A DNA stretch of 42,830 nt from Oscillospiraceae bacterium (GTDB taxonomy: Bacteria; Bacillota; Clostridia; Oscillospirales; Oscillospiraceae), in assembly GCA_017452605.1 (NCBI GenBank), contig JAFTMB010000005.1:1-42830 (forward strand), written 5' to 3'. Each line of letters starts with the position of its first letter. Position 1 is the stretch's first letter. A program made the position numbers and the translations under genes. Positions 31,623 through 40,400 of the stretch are shown in pieces. The notes under the pieces are model-generated. The model was not told the origin of the DNA and did not search any database. It saw only the letters and a program-made list of their open reading frames with translations.

Positions 31623-31654
31623 AAAGCTCCCGTCAAAATTTTGACGGGAGCTTT
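31623..31654 (+). terminator. Palindromic terminator-like hairpin after the oxidoreductase gene
   Basis: AAAGCTCCCGTCAAAA and its exact complement form a continuous 32-base palindrome; the right arm ends in CTTT but the T run is short. Confidence 0.75.
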
Positions 31655-31676
31655 GTGATGAAGTCACAGTTTACAC

Positions 31677-31705
31677 TTGTAAATTCTTCCGAAATATTGT
31701 ATGAT
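31677..31705 (+). promoter_or_regulatory. Probable promoter of the tandem aldolase gene
   Basis: TTGTAA at 31677-31682, a 17-base spacer and TATGAT at 31700-31705; the ATG at 31738 follows after GGAGGG. Confidence 0.6.
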
Positions 31706-31737
31706 GTCAGTAAAGAAAACAACTAGGAGGGATATTT

Positions 31738-33033
31738 ATGAATATTGAGTACATTCATCCTGCGGACCAATTGGTCATGTTTATGCAGCGAATTTATGAC
31801 AAGGGCCTGACAACCACCTCCGGCGGCAATCTGTCCATCATGGATAATGACGGTAATGTTTGGATTACCCCCGCCAGCGTAGATAAGGGCACCTTGACCC
31901 GGCATGATATTATCTGCGTCAAGCCCGATGGCACCATTGTAGGACCTCACCGTCCTTCTTCCGAGCTGCCTTTTCACCTCTCTGTGTATAAGATGCGGCC
32001 GGATTTGAAAGCGGTTCTTCACGCCCATCCCCCGGCACTGGTTGCTTTTTCCATTGTCCGTCGTTGCCCGAATCTGGATCTGGTGCCTTCTGTGCGCAAG
32101 GTTTGCTCCGATGTGCAGATTGCTATTTATGATGTTCCCGGCAGCGATGCTCTGGGCGAAAAGGTAGGCCGTGTGTTTGCTGACGGCTGTGACATTGCTA
32201 TTTTGGAAAACCACGGCGTATGTATCGGCGCGCCGGATATGTTCACTGCTTTCCAGCGGTTTGAAACCCTGAACTACACGGCTACTCTGGAAGTCCTTGC
32301 CAAAAAGGTGGGCGCTATTCATGAGCTGCCTAAGGAGGCTTACCGCATCAGCGACACCCGCTTCCATACGAAGATGGATGATTTCGTTCCCCACAGCCAC
32401 AGCTCTGAGGAATTGGCTGCCCGCCGGGATATGATTAAGCTGATCCGCCGTTCCTACAAGATGGGCCTGTTCACTGCTACCCACGGTACTTATTCCGTCC
32501 GTCTGGCAGACGGCAGCTTCCTGATTACGCCTTTCAACTTTGACAGAGCATATCTGGAAGAGGACGATCTGGTTCGTGTAAAGGCTGGCATGAAGGAGCA
32601 GGGCAAGATTCCTTCCCGGGCTGTATCTTTCCATGAAAAGGTTTATCAGAAGCACCCGGAAATCAAGGCAATTCTGCAGGCTCACCCGGTACATTCCATG
32701 GCCTTTGCCATTACCGACGCCACCTTTGACCCCCGCACCATCCCGGAAAGCTATATCCTGCTGCGGGATGTGAAGAAGATTCCCTATGAGCAGGTGTATC
32801 TCGAGCCCGAACTGACCGCCGATGCTTTCAGCGCCAGCCGTCCGGCTTTGATGATTGAAAACAGCTGTGTGGTGGTTACCGGCGAAAGCCTGCTGCAGGC
32901 CTTTGACCGCCTGGAGGTTATGGAGGCAACTGCCCATTCCATCATCCTTTCCAAGGAAGTGGGCGATATTGTCCACATCACCGACGATGAGGTTGAGGAT
33001 CTGAAGGTTGCATTCCACCTGAAAGACGATTAA
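31738..33033 (+). CDS. Tandem class II aldolase/adducin-domain protein
   Basis: 431 residues made of two class II aldolase-like domains (about 1-210 and 220-431), while L-fuculose-1-phosphate aldolase-type enzymes have a single domain of about 215 residues. Domain 1 keeps the zinc and active-site landmarks: TSGGNLS near residue 27, SSELPFH, LHAHPPA (His-x-His) and ENHGV. Domain 2 is partly eroded: ATHGTYSVR replaces SGGNLS, HEKVY and LQAHPVH remain, but ENHG has become ENSC, so the third His is lost. Domain 1 is probably the catalytic one and domain 2 structural or regulatory (inference). Reaction: probable retro-aldol cleavage or epimerisation of a sugar phosphate. GGAGGG lies upstream of the start. 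Confidence 0.85.
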   Translation: MNIEYIHPADQLVMFMQRIYDKGLTTTSGGNLSIMDNDGNVWITPASVDKGTLTRHDIICVKPDGTIVGPHRPSSELPFHLSVYKMRPDLKAVLHAHPPALVAFSIVRRCPNLDLVPSVRKVCSDVQIAIYDVPGSDALGEKVGRVFADGCDIAILENHGVCIGAPDMFTAFQRFETLNYTATLEVLAKKVGAIHELPKEAYRISDTRFHTKMDDFVPHSHSSEELAARRDMIKLIRRSYKMGLFTATHGTYSVRLADGSFLITPFNFDRAYLEEDDLVRVKAGMKEQGKIPSRAVSFHEKVYQKHPEIKAILQAHPVHSMAFAITDATFDPRTIPESYILLRDVKKIPYEQVYLEPELTADAFSASRPALMIENSCVVVTGESLLQAFDRLEVMEATAHSIILSKEVGDIVHITDDEVEDLKVAFHLKDD

Positions 33034-33050
33034 GCCAATGCTACAATAAT

Positions 33051-33077
33051 AAGCCCCCGGTTTTACCGGGGGCTTTT
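33051..33077. terminator. Bidirectional terminator between convergent genes
   Basis: AAGCCCCCGG/CCGGGGGCTT stem with a TTTTA loop and T-rich right flank serves the aldolase gene; with AATAATAAG on the left it can also stop the leftward fkp transcript. Confidence 0.88.
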
Positions 33078-33092
33078 CTTTGTGTAACGCAG

Positions 33093-33974
33093 TTAAACCA
33101 GCTGGCTGTCCCAGACATCAACATCGCTGTCTTCAAAGACTTCCTTTAACCGATTGTGGACATCCTGACGGGTCACGCCCTTTTTCATAACGGCCTGCAG
33201 GAAACCGCCGCCGCCGGCGCCGCACACCAGCTTGCCGTCAATCAGATCGTCAATGCTGCGGAAAATCTGGTCAATCAGGGTGTTGGAGCTGCCGCTGTCT
33301 ATCTTCAGGGAAAGCTCCCAGTGGTAGTCAAGCAACTTGGCGAAGGCGTCCACATTGCCCCGTTCCAGCTCAAAACGCATAAGGGCGGCCACTTTTTGAA
33401 TCTCATTGAGGGCGTACAGAGAATCCGGCTCGTTGCTGATATAGCGGCCAACCACATCCCGCAGAAGATTTCTGGCAAGACGCCGCTGTCCGGTGTAAAT
33501 CAGAATAAACCGTTCGTTCAGCTCCTGCAGCGTTTCGGGGGTGATCTGCAGATGCTCCACCCGAATCTGCTGGTTTAAGCCCGGGACAGAGGTGATATAT
33601 TTAATGCCCTGGGTAACACCGCCGACCTGATCCTGCCAGCCGCCACCGGTGGACATGATTTGCTCCATACAAAGCACGTGGGAGTACAAGTCGCTTTCCG
33701 TGTGTTCGATGCCCATAAATTCGAACATGGCCTTAACGCAGGCGGCAGACAGTATGGAAGAAGTGCCCAGACCGCTGCCCTTAGGAACATTCAATACTTC
33801 AGATTGCATACGGAAGCCGCCGCCCAGCCGGGTGAGGATTTTCTGCAGATTTCCGCCGGATTTGGGGATGATTCCGCAGGCAAGCAAGCAGGCCTTTTGC
33901 AATGCGAAGGGATCGTAAGGATCGCCGGTGCGCTGCAGAGGCTCGATGGTGTCAAACTCTCCGTGGACATCCAT
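33093..33974 (-). CDS. fkp: C-terminal FKP half: GHMP-family L-fucose kinase
   Basis: 293 residues from the first ATG after the TGA; its upstream sequence (CCGGGAT) is a poor ribosome site, so independent translation is doubtful. The GHMP ATP-binding motif VPKGSGLGTSSILSAA is intact, as are STGGGWQDQVGG and the late VCGAGGGGFLQ motif. Alone it lacks the first strands of the GHMP fold, including DTPPY, which lies before the stop, so it would probably not be active unless joined to the N-terminal half. Confidence 0.78.
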   Translation of the reverse strand: MDVHGEFDTIEPLQRTGDPYDPFALQKACLLACGIIPKSGGNLQKILTRLGGGFRMQSEVLNVPKGSGLGTSSILSAACVKAMFEFMGIEHTESDLYSHVLCMEQIMSTGGGWQDQVGGVTQGIKYITSVPGLNQQIRVEHLQITPETLQELNERFILIYTGQRRLARNLLRDVVGRYISNEPDSLYALNEIQKVAALMRFELERGNVDAFAKLLDYHWELSLKIDSGSSNTLIDQIFRSIDDLIDGKLVCGAGGGGFLQAVMKKGVTRQDVHNRLKEVFEDSDVDVWDSQLV

Positions 33975-34088
33975 ATCCCGGCTGTCAAATATGATTTTTT
34001 GCTCAGGAATTTTCGTAAGGGTTACTTCAACCGGCAGCTTGCCGCCAAGGGAAATGGCTGCATTGATTACAGTGCCGCCGTTTTCAAT

Positions 34089-36107
34089 TCAGTAGGGAGG
34101 TGTGTCAGACCAGCCGCCGCCCCAGTTTACCCGCAGGGGGAGGTTGACGGTGTGCTTGTCGTAGACAATACGGCAGGAGTCGTTGTAGCTAAGCTGATTG
34201 AGAACACCATCCAAAACGGTGTTTTGAATCAGGCGGAAGCACTCTGTAATGTATCGGTCGCCCTCCTTGCCGCCGAGGCCCTTGCCGATGTAATAGTGCA
34301 GCCGCAGAAGACGGCTGAAATCCTCCAGATTGTGGGGGTCAGAATTGCGGATTTGCCGCTGAAGCCACTGATACTGAATGGGGGAGAGGGCGTCGCAGCC
34401 CAGCACATCTTTCGCGCCTGCGGCGCTGTGTTTAAGCCTGATCATGTGGGAAAGCCGGTCCATGTGCACCAGCTGCTGCATCCGGTTGTTCCACGCGATG
34501 ATGGCTTCCGGGTCTGCATCGTTAAAGCCTGCGCAAAGGGACTTGCGCTTGGCGCTGCGCCAAGCATTCACATCACCGCAGCCATGGGCCAGATTGTAAA
34601 GGTTCAGCGCGGCGGCAACTGCCTCGGGAATGGTGGGGCAAACGCAGTATAGTTTAGCGTTCCACAGACTGTGGTCGCCGCCGTCCCACAATTCTTCCTC
34701 CGTAATGCCGGTGTTTATAAGCAGCTGGGAAATAGGCGCACCAAAGAGACTGCCGCCGGATTCCAGGGTGTCCTTGGGATTGTCGTGAACACCGTAAATT
34801 CTAACTACGAAATTGCCGTCTTTTTGCTTCAGGCCGTGCAAAACAACATCCGATGGGATTTCCTCGTCGTGAATGTCCACATAGGAAAGGAGCACATTGT
34901 TGCCCACCTTGGCCCGTCTGTGGACGTAGCTGACCTCCAAATAGCAACCGTCGCCGATGACAGCTTCGTCGGAAAGGACGCTGTTGTAGCCTGCAGCGCG
35001 GCCTGACAAGCTGCTGTTGGTCTGGCTGCTCCAGTTCAGGTGCTTGTAATCGGCAATGCCGCTGTTCATCAGATGGAGGATTTCCCGGGTGGTGCCGAAA
35101 TGAATGAACTTTGCAGGCGCTAAGCGCAGCAGCTTCATGCGATAAGGCCGAAGCGCCTGCCACAGAGCAGTTCTTGCCCGGGTCAACTGGTCGCAGAAGA
35201 CTCCCTCCGGCTTTTCCTTGTAGTAATCTTCCAATGTGGAGTCGGAAGCCAAGGGATACAGAAAGTCGCCGTAAAGAGACAGGCGAATGGTATCGTTTAC
35301 AAATTGCTTGTACTTATTCTCATCAACCTTGCCGCCGGTGCAAATCAGCTGATACAGAGAGTGGAGCATATCGCCGGAGAAAAGGATTGCGCCGGTGTCA
35401 ATGTCAACACAGTCCCGGTCATTAACGGCGCCAAGCTTGCGCAGGGTTTCTTCCGACTGCTTGTGGAGGAATTTTGCAACATTGCCGTCTTCTCCCCGGA
35501 GGAAAACACCATGATTCTTGCCGGTCTGCACATGCTCCTTAAAGGAAATGGCCGCGGCGCCGTTGCCGGAATAGTCAATCTGCAAAGGGTTAAACAGAAG
35601 CAGTACATCGCCGCTGAGCAGCACCATGCCCTCCCGAATCCGGCTGGGTACGGTACTCATGGCAATCATGAATTCATCAAACAAGGTAGACGCTCTGCCG
35701 TTGGGCAGCTCATGGGGAACGGGGGAGAACAGCTTTCCAAGGGCGGAGTATTGGGGAATTCGCTTGCTGTCACCGCCGCTGTGAATTACCAGAATCCGCA
35801 ATCCGGAGAAGTCCGCCTTGCCGCTTGCCTGGGCAATATAGCGAATGACGCCCAAGGTAGCGCCGCCAGAGCCAACCCGCTTTCCGTCGGGGTCGGGAAT
35901 GACGGCAAAATGGGTGCGGCTGGGCAAAAATCCCGCTTTTTCCCGCTCAGCCAGCTGGGCGCGGAAACTTTGGGCCTGATGCTCGTTGGAGGCCGTCAAT
36001 ATGACATAATCCCAGCAGGTAAACCCGGATTGGTTAATGGAGCGCAGATAATCGTCCCATGTGTCCTGATAAGACTGGGAAAGAAACAGAGAAGTATGTA
36101 AATTCAT
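34089..36107 (-). CDS. fkp: N-terminal FKP half: fucose-1-phosphate guanylyltransferase
   Basis: 672 residues as translated up to the TGA. AGGAGAAATCACC precedes the ATG at 36107. The nucleotidyltransferase signature is clear: RVGSGGATLGVI near residue 77 and LVIHSGGDSKRIPQYSALGK near 105-125, followed by the PF07959-type fucose pyrophosphorylase region with left-handed-helix-like strands (VIGDGCYLEVSYVHRRAKVG). The final residues (RVNWGGGWSDTPPY) already belong to the kinase domain, so the stop falls inside a domain rather than at a linker. This half could still be an active guanylyltransferase if stable. Confidence 0.8.
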   Translation of the reverse strand: MNLHTSLFLSQSYQDTWDDYLRSINQSGFTCWDYVILTASNEHQAQSFRAQLAEREKAGFLPSRTHFAVIPDPDGKRVGSGGATLGVIRYIAQASGKADFSGLRILVIHSGGDSKRIPQYSALGKLFSPVPHELPNGRASTLFDEFMIAMSTVPSRIREGMVLLSGDVLLLFNPLQIDYSGNGAAAISFKEHVQTGKNHGVFLRGEDGNVAKFLHKQSEETLRKLGAVNDRDCVDIDTGAILFSGDMLHSLYQLICTGGKVDENKYKQFVNDTIRLSLYGDFLYPLASDSTLEDYYKEKPEGVFCDQLTRARTALWQALRPYRMKLLRLAPAKFIHFGTTREILHLMNSGIADYKHLNWSSQTNSSLSGRAAGYNSVLSDEAVIGDGCYLEVSYVHRRAKVGNNVLLSYVDIHDEEIPSDVVLHGLKQKDGNFVVRIYGVHDNPKDTLESGGSLFGAPISQLLINTGITEEELWDGGDHSLWNAKLYCVCPTIPEAVAAALNLYNLAHGCGDVNAWRSAKRKSLCAGFNDADPEAIIAWNNRMQQLVHMDRLSHMIRLKHSAAGAKDVLGCDALSPIQYQWLQRQIRNSDPHNLEDFSRLLRLHYYIGKGLGGKEGDRYITECFRLIQNTVLDGVLNQLSYNDSCRIVYDKHTVNLPLRVNWGGGWSDTPPY

Positions 36108-36151
36108 GGTGATTTCTCCTATCCATGGTTTCTTTCTGACTTGTTACTGTC

Positions 36152-36180
36152 ATTATAGGCTATTTTCCCACTTCCGTCAA
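36152..36180 (-). promoter_or_regulatory. Promoter of fkp (minus strand)
   Basis: On the minus strand: TTGACG (36180-36175), a 17-base spacer and TATAAT (36157-36152). It lies between the terminator of the deacetylase gene and the fkp start, so fkp is expressed on its own. A strong promoter on a gene with a premature stop favours a recent or artefactual break, or recoding. Confidence 0.82.
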
Positions 36181-36185
36181 TCGTC

Positions 36186-36213
36186 AAAAAGCGCCGGGGC
36201 ATTGCCCCGGCGC
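36186..36213 (-). terminator. Intrinsic terminator of the deacetylase gene (minus strand)
   Basis: GCGCCGGGGC/GCCCCGGCGC stem with a 3-base loop; the AAAAA at 36186-36190 gives the T run on the minus strand. Confidence 0.9.
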
Positions 36214-36226
36214 GGAAATATTGAAC

Positions 36227-37276
36227 TTAGCGGAACAGCTCCAAATTGTAGCCTTCTGCCCGGAAGAAGTCGATTGCCTGACCCAACACGGCGGCGTTGG
36301 ACGTGGAAACTGCGTGGAGCAGATAAATCGCGCCGCTGTGGTGCCGGCCGGTGATGGTTTCGTAGGCCTTTGCGGTGGTGGGCTGGTCAGCGGGCTCGTA
36401 GTCGTAATAGGCAAAGCTCCAGTGGACATTCTTGTAGCCGAGGTTCTGAACCACTGCCAAAGACTGAATGGAGAAAGCGCCCGTGGGAGGACGGAACAAG
36501 GTCATTTCGTAGCCAAACTTATCCAGCACATAGTTGTGCAGAGTCATAACCTCTTCCACCATTCTGTCAATGCTCTGCTGGGGCATGACCGGGTGACGGT
36601 TGGAGTGGTTGCCGATGGCGTGACCCTCGTCAATCATCCGCTGAACCAGGTCCGGCTGCTCTCTGACAAACTGTCCGGTGACAAAGAAGACCGCCTTGAC
36701 ATCCTTTTCCTTCAGGGTGTTGAGGATGTGCTCGGTGTTGCGGTATTTGTTGCCGTTTTCGTCTGTTGCGTAGTATTCGTAGCCGCAGTCGAAGGTTAAG
36801 TAAACATTGTTATCGTCCGGGGCGATAAAGTTGCCGCCGTATTTGCCGAACTTTTTCTGGTCGGACTGAGCGTAGGGAGGCCGCTTGCCGTCGGAGGTAT
36901 TGCCGGGGCCGTAGCCATGCTCGGTTGTATCCATAGCTTCCAGCTCTGCCCGGGTGTAAAGAGTGCCGAATTCCACGCCGGGAGAGGTAGGCTCGGTGGG
37001 CTTGGAGGGCTGGGTCTCGGGAATGGTTGCCTGGGTTTCCGGCTGAGTAGCCTCGGAAGAGGGAGTGGTAGCTTCAGAACTGGGGGTGGTATCGGCGGTG
37101 CTTTCCTGGGTTGCTTCCGTGGCGCCGGAGCTGGGGGTGGTGTCAGTGGATGCTTGCTGGCTTTCAGAGGGCTCGGTGGGCTCGTCGTTTCCCATAGTTT
37201 TGGCAAACACCAAAAGCGCCACCAAAACGGCTGCCAGCAGGAAAATCACAAGAAGCAGAGAGTTCTTCTTAGACAT
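36227..37276 (-). CDS. Membrane-anchored PdaA-like polysaccharide deacetylase
   Basis: 349 residues. A single N-terminal membrane helix (about 6-26) is followed by a long Ser/Thr/Glu/Pro linker (about 30-100) and a NodB-type domain outside the cell. Motifs: TFDCGYE (161-167), where PdaA-type enzymes also depart from TFDDG; GNHSNRHP (222-229) with the two metal His; and FRPPTGAFS (261-269). PdaA-like enzymes remove acetyl groups from N-acetylmuramic acid in the wall (muramic-delta-lactam route in spore cortex) or from other wall glycans; which applies here is not decided. AAGGAGG precedes the ATG at 37276. The linker composition resembles that of the lipoproteins at 12-22 kb. Confidence 0.85.
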   Translation of the reverse strand: MSKKNSLLLVIFLLAAVLVALLVFAKTMGNDEPTEPSESQQASTDTTPSSGATEATQESTADTTPSSEATTPSSEATQPETQATIPETQPSKPTEPTSPGVEFGTLYTRAELEAMDTTEHGYGPGNTSDGKRPPYAQSDQKKFGKYGGNFIAPDDNNVYLTFDCGYEYYATDENGNKYRNTEHILNTLKEKDVKAVFFVTGQFVREQPDLVQRMIDEGHAIGNHSNRHPVMPQQSIDRMVEEVMTLHNYVLDKFGYEMTLFRPPTGAFSIQSLAVVQNLGYKNVHWSFAYYDYEPADQPTTAKAYETITGRHHSGAIYLLHAVSTSNAAVLGQAIDFFRAEGYNLELFR

Positions 37277-37312
37277 GATGACCTCCTTGGTAGATTGAAA
37301 ATTATTTTGGTT

Positions 37313-37341
37313 ATTATACCAGTTTTCGACAAACTTTTCAA
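37313..37341 (-). promoter_or_regulatory. Promoter of the deacetylase gene (minus strand)
   Basis: On the minus strand: TTGAAA (37341-37336), a 17-base spacer and TATAAT (37318-37313). Confidence 0.78.
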
Positions 37342-37374
37342 CTACAATCTGGTTACAGAAAGGGAAAGAAATCC

Positions 37375-37403
37375 TTGCTTTTTTATGCCTTTAGAGGTAT
37401 AAT
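37375..37403 (+). promoter_or_regulatory. Probable promoter of the smc-ftsY-rdgB-yhbY operon
   Basis: TTGCTT at 37375-37380, a 17-base spacer and TATAAT at 37398-37403; the -35 is weak. It is divergent from the deacetylase promoter about 35 bases away. Confidence 0.6.
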
Positions 37404-37442
37404 AAATTGATTCATTTTACATTTTTCTAAAGAGGTTTTGCT

Positions 37443-40400
37443 GTGTATCTGAAAAGTTTGGAAGTGCAGGGATTTAAGTCGTTTCCTGACAAGACGCTGA
37501 TCCGGTTTGGCGATGACATCACAGCCATCGTCGGCCCCAACGGCTCCGGCAAATCGAATATTTCCGATGCGATCCTTTGGGTAATGGGCGAGCAAAGCTC
37601 CAAAACCCTTCGTGGCTCCAAGATGGAGGATGTGATTTTCGGCGGCACCCAAAAGCGGAGCGCTGTGGGCTTTGCCGAAGCAACGCTGACCCTGGATAAC
37701 TCCGACCGGGCGTTGGCTTACGATGCCGATGAGGTGATGGTGACCCGTCGTTACTACCGCAGCGGCGACAGTGAGTATTACATCAACCGCCAGTCCGCCC
37801 GCCTGCGTGACATCAACGAAATGTTTATGGATACGGGCCTTGGAAGAGAGGGTTACTCCAACATCGGTCAGGGCCGAATTGACGAAATTTTATCCTTGAA
37901 AAGCGGCGACCGCCGTGAGATTTTTGAAGAGGCGGCGGGTATTTCCAAGTACCGTCATCGCAAAGAGGAAACCAAGCGGAAGCTGCAGCATACGGAAGAC
38001 AATTTGCTGCGCATCGGCGACAAGGTTTCGGAGCTGGAAATGCAGCTTGAGCCGCTGAAGGTTCAGTCGGAAAAAGCGGTGAAGTACCTGGAGCTGAAAG
38101 AGGAGCTGCAGGGCGTTGAGGTTGCCGTTTGGCTGGATACCCTGGAAAAGCTTTCTGCCACGGCGAAAAAAGCGGAAGAAGATTACGCTTCTGCTTCCTT
38201 TGTGCTGCAGCAGGCTCACGATGATTTGAATAGCCTGTACGCCCAGGCGGAAACCTTATCCCAGGAGCTGCGGGAGCGTGACGGCGAGCTGGAAACTGTA
38301 CGCCAGAAGGTCAATATGCTGGAGGCAAACCACCAGCAGCTGGACGGACAGATGGCAGTTCTGCGCAGTAATGTGGAGAACAATAAGGGAAACATCGCCC
38401 GCATTGAAGAAGAGATGCAGGGAACTCAGGACCGAAGCGGTGGCATTATCAGCCAGATTGAGCAGACCGAAAACCGCATTGGTGAAATTGTGGCGGCGCT
38501 GGATGAAAAGAACGGCGAGCTATTAAAGCTTCAGCAGGAGCTTGCGGCAATGACCGCCAGCGCCCAGGGTATGACCCGCCAGTACATGGAGCTGAAGAGC
38601 AAGGAAACCGGCCTTTCTGCCGATATTGCAGGCGCTGAAGCAGACCTGCGGGGCTTAACCGACAGCATGAGCCTTACCAAGGAACGAGCTGCTCAGCTGC
38701 AGGAGGATTTGTCTTCCGGCCAGCTTCGGCTTGCGGACGCAAAGAAGGAGCTGGATAGCTGCCGGGCGCAGCTGAAAATGGCTCAGGAGGAAGTAACCGC
38801 TGCCAACAACACCATTTCCGGCTATACTCTGCGGCAGCAGACCCGAGCCAAGCGCCGGGACGAGCTGCAGCAGACGGTTCGGCAGCTGAATTCGGAGCTT
38901 GACAGTGTCCAGGCCAAGACCCGGGTATTCCGGGCCATGGAGCGGGATTTTGAAAGCTATAACAAAGCGGTTCGTATGGTCATGCAGGAGTCCCAGCGGG
39001 GCAGCCTGCGGAATATCCACGGCCCCGTGTCCAGACTCATTCGCACGGAAGATGACTATGTCATCGCCATTGAAATTGCCTTGGGCGCTGCCATGCAGCA
39101 GATTGTTGTGGACAGCGAAAATGACGGCAAGGCGGCTATCAGCTTCTTAAAGCGCACCGGTGGCGGCCGGGCAACATTCCTGCCTATTTCTGCCATTGAG
39201 GCGAAAAAGCTGTCTGAATCCGGTCTTGACGGCTGCCGGGGCTTTGTGGGCATCGCTGCGGATTTGGTAACGTGCCAGAAGCAGTATCAGCCCATCGTGT
39301 CCAATCTGCTTGGAAGAACGGTGATTGTCCGGGATATGGACAGCGCCATCGCCATGGCAGGAAAGTATAAGAACCGATTCAAAATCGTCACATTGGATGG
39401 CCAGGTCATGAATCCCGGCGGTTCTATGACCGGCGGTTCTGTCAATAAAGAAGCGGGTATTCTTTCCTGTGCCAATGAGCTGGAAAAGCTGTCTGCCCGG
39501 GAGGCGGATTTGACATCCCAGCTCAGCGAGGCGGAATCCCAGCTTCAGGAAGCCCAGCGGCAGCTTGCCCAGGTGGAATTCCAGCTGACCACTGCCAAAG
39601 AGCAGCTGCGTGAGGCAGAAGATGCCTGCCTGCGTCTGCAGGGTCAGGAAAAGCAGCATGAGATTCTCTTTGCCGCTGTGGAAGAAGCTATGGCGGCTGC
39701 CCGGAAAGAGATGGATTCCCTGCAGGAGCGGGACGCCTCTGACAGAGAGCGTTATGCCGCAGGCAATGCGAAAATCCAAATCTTTACCCAGGAGCTTGCC
39801 CAGACCCGGCTTTCTCTGGAAACGCTGGAAGGCAGCCAGAACGAAGCCGCAGAGGCAACCTCCCAGATTACAGACCGCATGACAGCGGTAAGAACCGACG
39901 CCGCCGCTTTGGAGGCAGAGAAGAATACTGCGTTGAGTCACATCGAGGATTTGAAGAGCCTGCGCTCTGCCATGGACGGCGACCTGGAAAAGAAGCTTGG
40001 CTTAATCCAGGCCATTGAAGAAGATTCCCAGCGTATGCAGGAGCAGATTGCGCAGCTGCTGCAGCGGCAGAAGGAAAATGAGCAGGATATTCTCACAGAA
40101 AAGGCGCGCTTAAGCCAGGTGATGAGCCTTCGCATGGAAGCTGAGGCCTCCAAGACCCGCGCTGAGCGCAGCAGCCAGGAAAAGAATAGGGACATCCTCA
40201 ACATGGAGCGGGCCTGCGCTTTGCTGGAGCAGAAAAAGGTTACCTCTGCTCTGGAAGAAAAGCAGATTATCGACAAGCTGTGGGATTCCTATGAACTGAC
40301 TCCCGGCACTGCCGCGGAAAAGCGGACAGAAATTGAGTCCGTGGCTGCGGGCAACCGGAAGATTTCCGAGCTGAAGCGGAAGATTACCATGCTGGGTACG

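Larger units (their letters stand above)
33093..36107 (-). pseudogene. fkp: fkp (fucokinase / fucose-1-phosphate guanylyltransferase) interrupted by one in-frame TGA
   Basis: Read through, this is one frame of 1005 codons, the length expected for bifunctional FKP (about 950-1050). The N-terminal part makes GDP-L-fucose from fucose-1-phosphate, and the C-terminal GHMP kinase phosphorylates L-fucose. The frame is broken only once, by TGA at 34091-34089 (codon 673), directly after GGGWSDTPPY at the start of the kinase domain. From memory, FKP relatives have Cys at that place (DTPPYC), so one base (TGC or TGT to TGA) explains the break. No other lesion was seen in 331 downstream codons. Options: recent nonsense mutation, assembly error, or recoding (Cys to selenocysteine or readthrough). 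UGA is a normal stop here (ftsY ends in TGA), and no convincing SECIS hairpin was found just downstream. Confidence 0.75.

Noticed and set aside
34040-34088. A SECIS element after the fkp TGA.
   Set aside because: A GCCA/TGGC hairpin about 30-50 bases downstream was found, but it is weak, too far away and lacks the G-containing apical loop typical of bacterial SECIS; not enough to call a selenoprotein.
33660-36101. Plus-strand open frames (33660-34652 and 35304-36101) opposite fkp.
   Set aside because: They have no recognisable domain or ribosome site and lie opposite a recognisable conserved gene; considered shadow frames.
33093-36107. Genetic code change with UGA read as an amino acid throughout.
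   Set aside because: ftsY ends at TGA at its normal family length, and the other genes show no internal in-frame TGA.
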